Assembly: GCA_002692725.1 (NCBI GenBank)
Contig: NZLU01000063.1
Location: 124,001 to 188,000 of the forward strand
Reading direction: 5' to 3'
From: Ponticaulis sp.
Lineage (GTDB): Bacteria; Pseudomonadota; Alphaproteobacteria; Caulobacterales; Hyphomonadaceae
Length of the DNA: 64,000 nucleotides
Position 1 is the stretch's first letter. Every line of letters begins with the position of its first letter. Shown here in pieces: positions 34,560 through 43,497 of this stretch. A program made the translations under genes and the position numbers. The notes below the pieces were generated by a model that worked only from the letters and a program-made list of their open reading frames with translations, did no database searches and was not told the DNA's origin.

Positions 34560-36443
34560 ATGCGTTCCATTCTTCTTTCTTCTATCGCGCTGATCGCTTT
34601 GGCGGCCTGCGGCGGTTCAGAACCCCCTCCTGCCGAACCTACCTCTTCCAGCTCGGCAAGCGTCGCGACGCCGACTGCCCCTGCCATTGCTGAAGAGACC
34701 GCTCGTCTGAATGCCTGGTTTGACGAAAAGTATGAAGAGCAATTGCTCCGGAGTCCGATCTCTCTGACCCAGCTTGGTCGAAAAGAGAAATATGATCAGG
34801 TCGACGACATGTCAGAAGCAGCTCAGCTGGCTGATCTCGAATGGCGGCGATCTGTGACCCAGGAAATGGAAGAGAATTTCGATTACGATCTTCTCACGCC
34901 GGAAGCTCAGACCTCTTATGATCTGTGGAAGCTGATCCTGGAGCGCGCCGAGGAAGGCTGGAAGTGGCGCAATCACGGCTATATTTTCGAACAGATGGGC
35001 GGCTGGCAAACCTATCCGGCAGACTTCCTGATCGCGTTCCACCGTGTGGACACCGAAGAAGACGCGATCGCCTTCGTGAAGCGTATCGATGGCTTTGCCG
35101 TTGCAATGAATGAATTGATAGATCAGGCTGAAGCCGCAGCCGAAATGGATATTCGTCCGCCAAAATTTGCCTATCGCGGCGCACTCATACAGGCGCAGAA
35201 TCTGGTCAAAGGCGCTCCGTTTGATGACGGCGAAGACAATTCAATTCTGTCGGACTTCAAAACCAAAGTCGCCTATCTCGTTGACTCGGAAGGCATGCCA
35301 CAGGAGCGTGCCGACGAGTTGATCGCGGATGCGGAGACGGCACTGACAGGCGCTTTTGCCGACGTGTATAACCGGCTGATCGAATGGCTCGAAACCGACA
35401 TCGAAAATGCAGATGAGAGCTTCGGCGTTTCAAAACTGCCTGACGGCAAAGCCTTTTATGATTATCGACTGGCCAGCTCCACAACAACGGATCTGACCGC
35501 TGACGAAGTGCATCAGATTGGCCTCGATGAAGTGGCCCGCATTCGCAGCCAGATGGAAGCCATCAAGGAAGAGTTTGGCTTTGAAGGCAGTCTGCAGGAC
35601 TTCTTCGTTTTCCTGCGTGACACCAAAGACGATGAGCGCCTCTATTTCCCCGATACCGATGAAGGCCGTCAGGGATATATTGATGGTGCAACCTATTATA
35701 TCGACAACATCAAGGAACAGCTGCCGAACTATTTCGGCCTGCTGCCAAAAGCGGATGTGGTTGTCAAACGCGTTGAACCCTATCGCGAGCAGGACGGGGC
35801 GGCGCAGCACTATAATGCGGGCACGCCTGACGGCTCCCGGCCCGGCGTATACTACGCCCATTTGTCTGATATGACGGCGATGCCAAAACGCGAGCTGGAA
35901 GTAATCGCCTATCACGAAGCGCTTCCGGGCCACCACATGCAGATTTCCATCGCTCAGGAACTGACGGACATTCCGCAATTCCGGACGCAGCAATTCTATA
36001 CGGCTTATGTCGAAGGCTGGGCGCTGTACTCAGAATGGCTCGCGAAAGAAATGCCGGGCACGTATCAGGACTCCCTGTCTGAGTTTGGTCGCCTAGGGTC
36101 TGAAATCTGGCGTGCTATCCGTCTCGTTGTCGACACAGGACTGCACACCAAGGGCTGGACCAAAGAACAGGCCATTGCTTATTTCAAAGAGAATTCTGCC
36201 ATCACCGATGCGCAGGCTGTGGCTGAAGTTGAGCGCTATATCACATGGCCGGGTCAGGCGACTGGCTACAAGATCGGCATGATCAAAATCCAGGAGCTGC
36301 GCGCGAAAGCTGAAGAGGAACTCGGCCCTGAATTCGATATTCGCGGCTTCCATGATGCCATCCTTGGCGGCGGCGGCTTGCCGCTCGATCTGCTGGAAAA
36401 GCGTGTCGACCGCTGGGTTCAGAGCGAAATCGACGCTGAATAG
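34560..36443 (+). CDS. DUF885 family metallopeptidase-like lipoprotein
   Basis: ATG 34560 begins a lipoprotein signal (LIALAAC). The 627-residue protein belongs to DUF885, a mostly helical family with the zinc-binding YHEALPGHHMQ motif (about residues 450-460) and a downstream EGWALYSEWLA helix that supplies further ligands, as in M2/M3-like peptidases. The sequence GSRPGVYYAHLSDM and the ending VDRWVQSEI are typical. Members are thought to be secreted peptidases, few of them studied. A full-length paralogue lies at 38270-40144. A strong terminator follows at 36473. Confidence 0.85.
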   Translation: MRSILLSSIALIALAACGGSEPPPAEPTSSSSASVATPTAPAIAEETARLNAWFDEKYEEQLLRSPISLTQLGRKEKYDQVDDMSEAAQLADLEWRRSVTQEMEENFDYDLLTPEAQTSYDLWKLILERAEEGWKWRNHGYIFEQMGGWQTYPADFLIAFHRVDTEEDAIAFVKRIDGFAVAMNELIDQAEAAAEMDIRPPKFAYRGALIQAQNLVKGAPFDDGEDNSILSDFKTKVAYLVDSEGMPQERADELIADAETALTGAFADVYNRLIEWLETDIENADESFGVSKLPDGKAFYDYRLASSTTTDLTADEVHQIGLDEVARIRSQMEAIKEEFGFEGSLQDFFVFLRDTKDDERLYFPDTDEGRQGYIDGATYYIDNIKEQLPNYFGLLPKADVVVKRVEPYREQDGAAQHYNAGTPDGSRPGVYYAHLSDMTAMPKRELEVIAYHEALPGHHMQISIAQELTDIPQFRTQQFYTAYVEGWALYSEWLAKEMPGTYQDSLSEFGRLGSEIWRAIRLVVDTGLHTKGWTKEQAIAYFKENSAITDAQAVAEVERYITWPGQATGYKIGMIKIQELRAKAEEELGPEFDIRGFHDAILGGGGLPLDLLEKRVDRWVQSEIDAE

Positions 36444-36472
36444 CGCCATCTCCTACAGCTGAAATTCAAGAA

Positions 36473-36498
36473 AAGGCCGGAATATCCGGCCTTTTTTT
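36473..36498 (+). terminator. Rho-independent terminator
   Basis: An 8-bp stem AAGGCCGG/CCGGCCTT (36473-36480 with 36486-36493) with loop AATAT runs into seven T. Confidence 0.92.
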
Positions 36499-36760
36499 GT
36501 GTCCGCCATTCCGCATCCGCTCTTTCTCCCCTCCTCCACAGCATTGATATCTGGAGAGTTTCCCGGGCCGGGTGCTCAAACTGATTAATTTCACAAACAT
36601 GTGTAATGCTCTTTAATCGAGCATTTGTTGCCATTTTTTGCACATCATGACACAATGTCACATATCAGCTCCGGCTTCTCCTATGCCGCCCATCCCCCAC
36701 AACCGGCGAGGAGTCGGAAGCTGATTTCAAAATATATTCAAAACTTTCTGGGAGTTATCC

Positions 36761-37060
36761 ATGACACGCACACTGGCCCTTGCCCTCGGAGCCCTCATGA
36801 TCACCGGCGCAGCGCATGCAGGCTCATCGACCAAATTCGAGGCAGCCATTACGGTCGATCGTAATGCCGTATCGTCTGCGGCTCAGCTGAAATCCATCGA
36901 ACAGCAAGCCATTGCGGCCTGCCGTTATGAAGAGACGTCAGTTCTTGCCAATATGTACGACAAGGCATGCGCCCGCGACCTGGTTGAGCAAACTCTCGCT
37001 CAGCTGAACAACGCAGCGCTCAATCAGGCTTACGCCGAAACCAATCGCGCGACGTCATAA
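36761..37060 (+). CDS. UrcA family protein
   Basis: The 99-residue protein starts with a signal peptide (ALALGALMITGAAHA) and has two conserved cysteines in the UrcA pattern (AIAACRYEE ... KACARDLVEQTLAQLN). The family was named for a gene under the UrcA cell-cycle region and is common in Sphingomonadales and Caulobacterales; the function is unknown. The Cys pair may form a disulfide in the periplasm. It stands alone with its own terminator. Confidence 0.8.
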   Translation: MTRTLALALGALMITGAAHAGSSTKFEAAITVDRNAVSSAAQLKSIEQQAIAACRYEETSVLANMYDKACARDLVEQTLAQLNNAALNQAYAETNRATS

Positions 37061-37082
37061 ACCCGACGCGACGTCATTGAAG

Positions 37083-37112
37083 AACGGCCATGTTTCGACG
37101 TGGCCGTTTTTG
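37083..37112 (+). terminator. Rho-independent terminator after the UrcA gene
   Basis: Stem AACGGCCA/TGGCCGTT (37083-37090 with 37101-37108) followed by TTTTT. Confidence 0.9.
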
Positions 37113-37137
37113 TTTGCAGTTTTGACGGGACCGAGCC

Positions 37138-37743
37138 TCAGCCCACTGGCGGCTGCGTTTCGACCATGGATGATCTGGCGGCCCGGGCCTGATACCAGTC
37201 AGCCAATCCCGGATACATGGCGGCCCAATCAATGTCTGACAACCTGAAATTGAGATAGCCAAGCGCACAGGCATAAGTGATGTCCCCAAGGTCGAACCGG
37301 TCGCCCGCTCCAGCGACATCTTTCTCCATCTCGGCCACGCTGCGCAGAATGGCATTACGCCATCGGGTCATCCAGTGCGCTGATTGCTCTGCATCGGCAC
37401 GCTTTGTTTCCATCACTGAACTGAAGGCCGCATCGAGTACACCATCGCCCAGAGCCTGACGGCGCAAACACGACCAGCGCGCTTCACCGTCCGCAGGGAT
37501 GAGTTCGCAGTCCGGCGCCTGCGCAGCGAGCCATTCGCAGATGACAGGGCTGTCAAACAGAGTGCTTCCGTCGTCGCGCAAGAGCGAAGGCACCTTGCTT
37601 AATGGATTTCCGATCATGTCAGCCGCCCCCTCAGCGAGTGCGTTGGCAGGCGTTTCTTCGACGGTCTCGAGCTGTCCAGTCTCGCGGAGGACAATTCTGA
37701 CTTTACGGGCATAGGGAGAGGTGGGCGAGAAAAAGAGTTTCAT
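37138..37743 (-). CDS. Glutathione S-transferase family protein
   Basis: From ATG 37743 the 201-residue protein has an N-terminal thioredoxin fold (MKLFFSPTSPYARKVRIVL), the cis-Pro region KVPSLLRDDGSTLFDSPVICEWL that grips glutathione, and a helical C-terminal domain (DRFDLGDITYACALGYLNFRL). This is the standard bacterial GST layout; the substrate is unknown. The frame is open to 37962 but the extra N-terminus does not fit the fold. It lies between two DUF885 genes on the opposite strand. Confidence 0.88.
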   Translation of the reverse strand: MKLFFSPTSPYARKVRIVLRETGQLETVEETPANALAEGAADMIGNPLSKVPSLLRDDGSTLFDSPVICEWLAAQAPDCELIPADGEARWSCLRRQALGDGVLDAAFSSVMETKRADAEQSAHWMTRWRNAILRSVAEMEKDVAGAGDRFDLGDITYACALGYLNFRLSDIDWAAMYPGLADWYQARAARSSMVETQPPVG

Positions 37744-38269
37744 TCCATAATCCATTCTCAAAGTGATGTCAGAATGACGGCTGCCAGATAGCACTGACAC
37801 ACAAATCCCACCGGAAAAGCAATAGTTCAAAAAAGTCGGAATACTCAGTCCAAGGAATATCCTTCGAGACGAGCGCATGTAGATCAGGAGTTTCGTTTCA
37901 AAACAGGGCCTTGGTGACGCCTTGATAGACGGCTTGCTCGCTATCTGATCGCCTCTTGTCATATTTTGTTCAAAATGCTAACAATAGAAACTTAGAGGCA
38001 CCTGATTCCGATCAGTCACCCCCCTGTCCCCACATATGGCTACGGGGTCAGGCGCCAATTTTTCCCATATATATCAACAGATTGCAACAAGCCTCTCCTG
38101 GCTGAAAGACGTCTTCTCCCACGGATCGCCGCAGTGAATTCGATTGCCTGCGTTTTGGACACTCATATCTGCACAATACGCGAAAATACCCTTCTGGAAT
38201 CCCTGCCATTGCACCCTGCTGCGCCGGTGCTAGCGTGTCGGTAATTTCTGACTCACAGGACACGCCTTC
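37744..38269. other. Intergenic stretch between GST and the second DUF885 gene
   Basis: About 525 bases containing the promoters of two divergent genes. It is AT-richer than the genes around it and has a short palindrome TTTTGTTCAAAA (near 37964-37976). I see no coding or RNA gene. Confidence 0.5.
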
Positions 38270-40144
38270 ATGACCCGCACCCTGACCGCACTAACGACCA
38301 TCCTCACACTAACGGCCTGCGCGACCGAAACACCAACGCCGCCTGCCCCGGCTGAAACCCAAATGACATCGCCCGCCATCACGGCCGAAGACATTGCCGC
38401 TGAAACAGCCCGACTGAATGCTTTTCTGGAAGAGCAGTTCAATCTTGAGGTTTCGCGCAGCCCGATGACGCAGACCTTTCTTGGGATCAAAACAGATTAT
38501 GACCAATGGGATGATGCCTCTGACGCCAGAGCTGTCGAGGATTTCGAGCTTTTAAAGGCCGCCTATGACACCATGACATCGGAGTTCGACTTTGAAAAAC
38601 TCGATGACAGTGCGAAGCTGTCTTATCGCCTGTTCGAGTATGAATTCAAACGTGCAGAACGCGCCTTCCCGTTCCGAGACCACGGCTACATCTTTGACCA
38701 GATGAATGGTGAGCAGTCAGGTATTCCCGCGTTTCTGATCAACCAGCATCAGATCACCAGCAAATCCGACGCCGAAGCCTATATCGCCCGCCTGAATGGC
38801 GTGAATGAGTATCTCGGCCGACATATCGAGAACGCGAGAAACGCTGCAGAGAAAGGCATTCGTCCCCCCGCCTTCGTTTATGACTATGTCATTTCTGACG
38901 CATTGAATGTGATTACCGGCTACCCGTTCAACGAAAATGAAGGCATGACGGACAGCCCTCTGATGGACGATTTCCGGAAGAAGATTGATGCGCTGCACGA
39001 AGCCGGTGACATCAGCGATGACGAACATGAAGCGCTTCTGGATCTTGCCATTGAAGCTCTGGTGATCTCAGTCGAGCCCGCCTATCAGGATCTCGTCAGT
39101 TATATCGACACAGATCGGATGAACGCCACCACCGAGGATGGTGTTTGGAAACTGCCGAACGCTGACGCGTATTACGCCATGCGGCTCAATCTCATGACGA
39201 CGACGGATTTGAGCGCCTCTGAGATTCATGATCTCGGGCTTGCCGAAATGGATCGCATTCATGGTGAGATGCGTGAGATCATGACGAAAGTCGGATTTGA
39301 GGGCACGCTACAGGACTTTTTCGAATACACCCGGACAGATGACCGGTTTTTCAAGCCGAACACCGAGGCAGGCAAGGCCGAATATCTGGCTGAGGCCACC
39401 GCAATGATCGACGCCATGCGCGAAGAATTGCCGGACATGTTCAACACCTTCCCGCAGGCTGAGATGGTGGTGAAAGCCGTTGAGCCATTCCGTGAGAAAT
39501 CAGCTGGCAAAGCCTTTTACCAGCGTCCTGCGCCGGATGGTTCGCGCCCGGGCACGTATTACGCCAACCTCTACAACACAAAGGATATGCCGCTGTATCA
39601 AATGGAGGCGCTCGCTTATCATGAGGGCATTCCGGGTCACCATATGCAGATCGCGATTGCTCAGGAACTCGAAGGCATTCCGAAATTCCGCAAATATGGC
39701 GGCTATACAGCCTATACGGAGGGCTGGGGGCTCTATTCAGAATACTTCCCGAAAGAGTTCGGCTTTTATGAAGATCCGTACTCAGACTTTGGGCGACTGG
39801 CGATGGAGCTTTGGCGCGCGGCGCGTCTGGTTGTCGACACTGGCATTCACGATAAGAAATGGACCCGCGAACAGGCCATCGATTACCTGATCACCAATAC
39901 ACCGAACCCGGAAGGTGACTGCCGAAAAGCGATTGAACGCTACATCGTGATGCCAGGTCAGGCCACAGCCTATAAGATCGGCATGATGAAGATCATCGAA
40001 TTGCGTGAATGGGCGCGTGGTGAACTCGGCGATGCGTTCGACATTCGCGACTATCATGATGTGGTACTAAAGGACGGATCGGTTCCGCTGGCCATGCTCG
40101 AAGAGTTGGTCGAAGAATGGGTGACTGAAACAAAAGACGCCTGA
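38270..40144 (+). CDS. DUF885 family metallopeptidase-like lipoprotein (paralogue)
   Basis: The 624-residue protein is co-linear with the one at 34560-36443 and keeps the same landmarks: a lipoprotein signal (LTLTAC), GYIFDQM, APDGSRPGTYYANLYNT, the zinc motif YHEGIPGHHMQ (about 448-458), EGWGLYSEYFP and WRAARLVVDTGIHDKKWTREQA. The pair clearly arose by duplication and has since diverged considerably. Both are expected to sit on the outer side of the inner membrane or in the outer membrane. The peptide substrate is unknown. Confidence 0.85.
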   Translation: MTRTLTALTTILTLTACATETPTPPAPAETQMTSPAITAEDIAAETARLNAFLEEQFNLEVSRSPMTQTFLGIKTDYDQWDDASDARAVEDFELLKAAYDTMTSEFDFEKLDDSAKLSYRLFEYEFKRAERAFPFRDHGYIFDQMNGEQSGIPAFLINQHQITSKSDAEAYIARLNGVNEYLGRHIENARNAAEKGIRPPAFVYDYVISDALNVITGYPFNENEGMTDSPLMDDFRKKIDALHEAGDISDDEHEALLDLAIEALVISVEPAYQDLVSYIDTDRMNATTEDGVWKLPNADAYYAMRLNLMTTTDLSASEIHDLGLAEMDRIHGEMREIMTKVGFEGTLQDFFEYTRTDDRFFKPNTEAGKAEYLAEATAMIDAMREELPDMFNTFPQAEMVVKAVEPFREKSAGKAFYQRPAPDGSRPGTYYANLYNTKDMPLYQMEALAYHEGIPGHHMQIAIAQELEGIPKFRKYGGYTAYTEGWGLYSEYFPKEFGFYEDPYSDFGRLAMELWRAARLVVDTGIHDKKWTREQAIDYLITNTPNPEGDCRKAIERYIVMPGQATAYKIGMMKIIELREWARGELGDAFDIRDYHDVVLKDGSVPLAMLEELVEEWVTETKDA

Positions 40145-40172
40145 GACTCGTTACCTCAATTCTGGCATTGAA

Positions 40173-40208
40173 ATGCGTGGACGTGGGCACAGCTTTTCGT
40201 CCACGCAT
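40173..40208 (+). promoter_or_regulatory. Perfect 11-bp hairpin just before a ribosome site
   Basis: ATGCGTGGACG (40173-40183) pairs with CGTCCACGCAT (40198-40208) around a 14-base loop. The ribosome site AGGAAGG begins three bases later, and no T-run follows. It could end or process the upstream DUF885 transcript, or affect translation of the YbjN-like gene. Confidence 0.6.
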
Positions 40209-40224
40209 ATAGGAAGGATTCCGC

Positions 40225-40725
40225 ATGAAATATCTGATGACCGTACTCGGTCTGGCGCTCCTTGGCGCAATTCCAGCACAGGCCCAGCAGCAAGCTCCTC
40301 AACAGGTCATCTCCAATCCGCTGGGGCTTATTCAGAACTTCAATCCCGAGACGATTGAGCCGCTGATCACCGAAGTCGGGCTGAATGTCCGTCGTCAGAC
40401 CATTGGCGGCTCTGAGGCGGTCATTGTCAGCGATGCACGGAATTGGGAGCTGGTGCTGCAACCGACAGCGTGTGGCGCGGCTGCCGGATGCCTGGGACTC
40501 ATCATGCTGGCGAAACCCGACATTGCGACGCAACCGACCGCCCAACAGGTCATGCAATACAATGCCAATAATAATTTCATGACGGCCGTTATGGATGGTG
40601 GAAATGTCTGGTTGCGTGATTATCTCGTTGCGAATTATGGCGTGACCCGCGGAAGCTTCATTGTTGAACTGACACTCCTTTATGGCGCGCTGGAACAATG
40701 GCAGCCCCCCGCTCAGCAACAGTGA
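40225..40725 (+). CDS. YbjN-like periplasmic protein
   Basis: The 166-residue protein has a signal peptide (VLGLALLGAIPAQA) and a domain with the YbjN-type pattern: an early helix, a strand-turn-strand GLNVRRQTIGG.EAVIVSDA, a CGAAAGCLGLIML segment with two cysteines, and a C-terminal DYLVANYGVTRGSFIVELTLL helix pair. YbjN-like proteins have been linked to stress and motility phenotypes but have no known activity. AGGAAGG precedes the ATG, and a perfect hairpin lies just upstream of it. Confidence 0.65.
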   Translation: MKYLMTVLGLALLGAIPAQAQQQAPQQVISNPLGLIQNFNPETIEPLITEVGLNVRRQTIGGSEAVIVSDARNWELVLQPTACGAAAGCLGLIMLAKPDIATQPTAQQVMQYNANNNFMTAVMDGGNVWLRDYLVANYGVTRGSFIVELTLLYGALEQWQPPAQQQ

Positions 40726-40815
40726 CGTCAGATCGCACGCGCATTTTTACAGCGCTTGTGTTTTCTCCGAGTGCGCGTTTGATACCTTGGTGAAAACACA
40801 AAGGGAGTCGGCGCG

Positions 40816-42291
40816 TTGAGTGAGTATATTCTGGTCATTGATGAGGGGACCACCTCGACCCGCGCGATTGCTTTTGACCGGGAGCTTCGTGCGCATGCCA
40901 GTGCTCAGGAAGAAATTCCGCTCAGCTTTCCGAAGGATGGATGGGTTGAACAGGACGCCGAACAGATCTGGTCGTGTACGCTCGCCGTTTGCCGGAAGGT
41001 GATCGAGCAGTGTGGCGGCGCGGTGAATATCGCCGCAATTGGCATCACCAATCAGCGCGAAACCACCCTGATCTGGGACAAAGACACGGGCGAACCTTTC
41101 GGGCCGGCGATTATCTGGCAGGACCGGCGGACACAATCGGCGTGTCAGACGCTGAAAGATGCCGGACACGAAAGCGTCGTCAGATCGCTGACCGGGCTGC
41201 TGCTCGACCCATATTTCTCTGCAACAAAAGTGCGCTGGCTGCTGGACAATCATCCTGCTGCGAAAAGCGCTGCCGATGCCGGTCGGGCGGCGTTTGGTAC
41301 AGTGGACAGTTTTCTGCTGGCGCGGCTGACCTCCGGGCGCGAACATGCCACGGATGTCACCAATGCCAGCCGGACGGCCCTGATGGATCTGTCTGCCTCG
41401 TCCTGGTCAGAGCATTTGTGCAAAGTGTTCGATGTGCCCTGGTCGATCCTGCCCTTCATCAGTTCCAGTGGCGGAGAGTTCGGACATACCGACCGCGAGC
41501 TGTTCGGGCGCGAAATCCCGATCCTGTCCATTATTGGCGATCAGCAGGCCGCGCTTGTCGGACAAGCCTGTACCCGTCCCGGCGAAGCCAAGATCACATA
41601 TGGCACAGGCGCTTTTCTCGTGGCGAATACCGGGACAGACATTCTGATGTCGGAGCACCGGCTTCTCGCCACCACCGCCTATCAGGCGCAGGGCCGGACG
41701 CATTGGGCGCTGGAAGGCTCAATCTTCAATGCAGGCACCGTGGTAAAATGGCTGCGGGATGAACTGCAGCTGATTTCGTCGGCTGCCGATACTGAGGCTA
41801 TGGCAGCTGGGCTCGAGGATAATGGCGGTGTGTATTTCGTGCCCGCATTCACCGGCCTTGGCGCGCCGCACTGGGACGCCGATGCGCGCGGGCAGATCTC
41901 CGGTCTCAGTCGGGGCACACGCGCTGCGCAAATTGTGAGAGCCGGCCTTGAAGCGTCCGCCTATCAGACGCTCGATCTGCTTCGGGCGTTTGAGCAGGAT
42001 GGCTGCGCGGTGGATGTCCTACGCGTTGATGGCGGCATGGCCGAAAACAACTGGCTGATGCAATTCCTGGCCGACATCACCGACCGTCCTGTCGAACGTC
42101 CCGCAAGCCCGGAAATGACGGCGCTTGGCGCGGCGGTTCTGGCCGCAGGTGAACTTGGTTGGATGAGCCTCGATGACTGGCACGATGCCCGCCAGATTGC
42201 CGACCGGTTTGAGCCTTCTATGTCATCAAGCGAACGCAATGCACTGATAGACGGTTGGAAATCGGCCATCGCTGCCACCGTCCGAAACTGA
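40816..42291 (+). CDS. glpK: Glycerol kinase
   Basis: The 491-residue protein begins at TTG 40816 (AAGGGAG eight bases upstream) and has the FGGY kinase signatures: phosphate loop IDEGTTSTRAIAFD, glycerol-binding NQRETTLIWD, GALVGQA-type hinge and FTGLGAPHWDADARG. It phosphorylates glycerol to glycerol-3-phosphate. No glpF, glpD or glpR is nearby. The downstream DUF3429 gene starts 14 bases later and is probably co-transcribed. Confidence 0.93.
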   Translation: MSEYILVIDEGTTSTRAIAFDRELRAHASAQEEIPLSFPKDGWVEQDAEQIWSCTLAVCRKVIEQCGGAVNIAAIGITNQRETTLIWDKDTGEPFGPAIIWQDRRTQSACQTLKDAGHESVVRSLTGLLLDPYFSATKVRWLLDNHPAAKSAADAGRAAFGTVDSFLLARLTSGREHATDVTNASRTALMDLSASSWSEHLCKVFDVPWSILPFISSSGGEFGHTDRELFGREIPILSIIGDQQAALVGQACTRPGEAKITYGTGAFLVANTGTDILMSEHRLLATTAYQAQGRTHWALEGSIFNAGTVVKWLRDELQLISSAADTEAMAAGLEDNGGVYFVPAFTGLGAPHWDADARGQISGLSRGTRAAQIVRAGLEASAYQTLDLLRAFEQDGCAVDVLRVDGGMAENNWLMQFLADITDRPVERPASPEMTALGAAVLAAGELGWMSLDDWHDARQIADRFEPSMSSSERNALIDGWKSAIAATVRN

Positions 42292-42304
42292 TGAAGGAGC
42301 CCCT

Positions 42305-42832
42305 ATGGTTCAAAAATCAGGCGCAAATGCCGTCATCCTGACCCTTCTTGGGGCCGCGCCCTTCATAATCGCGGACTGGTTCGTCTGGTTTCCGTTTCAG
42401 CCCGCCACGTTTCTGGGCATTGAGACCGGCGAAGAGATTCTGGCACTGTGGCATTATTCGATCATCGCGATCGCGCTCTATGGCGCGGGCCTGCTGTGCT
42501 TTCTCTCCGGCTCACGCTGGGGCGGCACCATTGGCCGTGAGGGTGAGACACCAGATTCTGCGACGCTGTGGCTGAGCGTGCTCATGGCTCTGTTTGCCGC
42601 AATTATGGCGTTTATCTGCGTGCTTGGCGTGATGATTGGCGATGACATGAACCGCGGGGTGGCGCCTTTTGCGTCTTACGCCATGTATGCATTGGCTGCG
42701 GGGTATCTGGTCATCCTCGCCTTTGATGTGCATGCGAACTATCCGATTGGCTATGTGCGCGCCCGGATTGTGGAATCCATTGTGGGCGCGCTGAGCCTTG
42801 GCATTTCAGCCTGGTATATTGGTCCGCGATGA
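42305..42832 (+). CDS. DUF3429 family membrane protein
   Basis: The 175-residue protein has five or six hydrophobic helices and the DUF3429 motif LLCFLSGSRWGGTIG. A GAAGGAG ribosome site precedes ATG 42305. Family members are small inner-membrane proteins without a known role. The gene follows glpK on the same strand and converges exactly on the holin-like gene at 42833. Confidence 0.8.
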   Translation: MVQKSGANAVILTLLGAAPFIIADWFVWFPFQPATFLGIETGEEILALWHYSIIAIALYGAGLLCFLSGSRWGGTIGREGETPDSATLWLSVLMALFAAIMAFICVLGVMIGDDMNRGVAPFASYAMYALAAGYLVILAFDVHANYPIGYVRARIVESIVGALSLGISAWYIGPR

Positions 42833-43312
42833 TTACGCTGGCCGTGGGCGATGTGCCGGCCCGGTTCGATCACCAAACCACCAGAGCGTTGCCGCTGTGG
42901 CCGCGAATACTGAGGTTTCGACAATGCGGGCTTTCATGTCGGTCTCGACATTGAAGAAAACGAGCGCTGTGATCACCCACAGCAAAAGGGTCAGCGCAGG
43001 CCGCGTGAGCGCGCGTATGGCGTTTACCAAGGGATAGCTCGATGTGAGACTGACCTCAGCCTCCAGACTGGAGCGAAGTCCCGCCCAAGAGCCCTGCAAG
43101 CTCGCAAGCTCCTGCTCTGCTTCTGATTTTGCCTGGCCGACTTCCAGATTGAGGCGGACCATTTCCGTTTCATGCTGCCAGCGCGACTTGTCAAAGACAT
43201 GTTGTTGCTGCGCCTCGAAATACCCGGCAACACGTCCGAGCACCGTCCCCACAACGCCAAACACGCCGCCGCCAGCTGCGCTGGCAGCCATACCAAACCA
43301 GTCTCCATCCAT
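42833..43312 (-). CDS. Holin-like phage protein
   Basis: From ATG 43312 (AGAGGA ribosome site) the 159-residue protein begins with a glycine/alanine-rich hydrophobic segment (GMAASAAGGGVFGVVGTVLG), then a helical region rich in Glu and Lys (EAQQQHVFDKSRWQHETEMVRL), then two membrane helices around RALTRPALTLLLWVI and AATAATLWWFGDR. The RP...WFGDR ending is characteristic of three-helix phage holin-like proteins found beside tail genes. It sits downstream of a tail/GTA-like protein and a small SH3-like protein. Confidence 0.65.
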   Translation of the reverse strand: MDGDWFGMAASAAGGGVFGVVGTVLGRVAGYFEAQQQHVFDKSRWQHETEMVRLNLEVGQAKSEAEQELASLQGSWAGLRSSLEAEVSLTSSYPLVNAIRALTRPALTLLLWVITALVFFNVETDMKARIVETSVFAATAATLWWFGDRTGPAHRPRPA

Positions 43313-43325
43313 TGAATTGTTTCCT

Positions 43326-43493
43326 CTATAAAATTTCCGGCTGAAGCGCGTTTTCCGGCCAGTAGCCTTCACCGCCTTCATCGTAAGAGATCCGGTAGTG
43401 ATTTCCGTCTTCGTCTGACCTGACTTCGACAACGGTCGCCCCGCATGTTTCACGCATTTCAATGCGCAGCACGCGATCTCCAATCTCAAACAT
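43326..43493 (-). CDS. 55-residue SH3/Tudor-like protein between tail and holin genes
   Basis: ATG 43493 lies four bases after the stop of the DUF2793 gene, and the frame closes at 43326. The sequence MFEIGDRVLRIEMRE ... YRISYDEGGEGYWPENALQP has the small barrel pattern of SH3/Tudor-like domains (GDRV at the first strand, YDEGxxGYWP near the end). Codon use matches its neighbours. It is tightly packed between two phage-like genes, so it belongs to their operon. The function is unknown; a role in structural assembly or lysis control is only a guess. Confidence 0.75.
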   Translation of the reverse strand: MFEIGDRVLRIEMRETCGATVVEVRSDEDGNHYRISYDEGGEGYWPENALQPEIL

Positions 43494-43497
43494 GAAT

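Noticed and set aside
37744..37962. N-terminal extension of the GST
   Set aside because: The frame is open but the GST fold starts exactly at MKLFFSP (37743), and the extra sequence is basic and unstructured with no matching domain.
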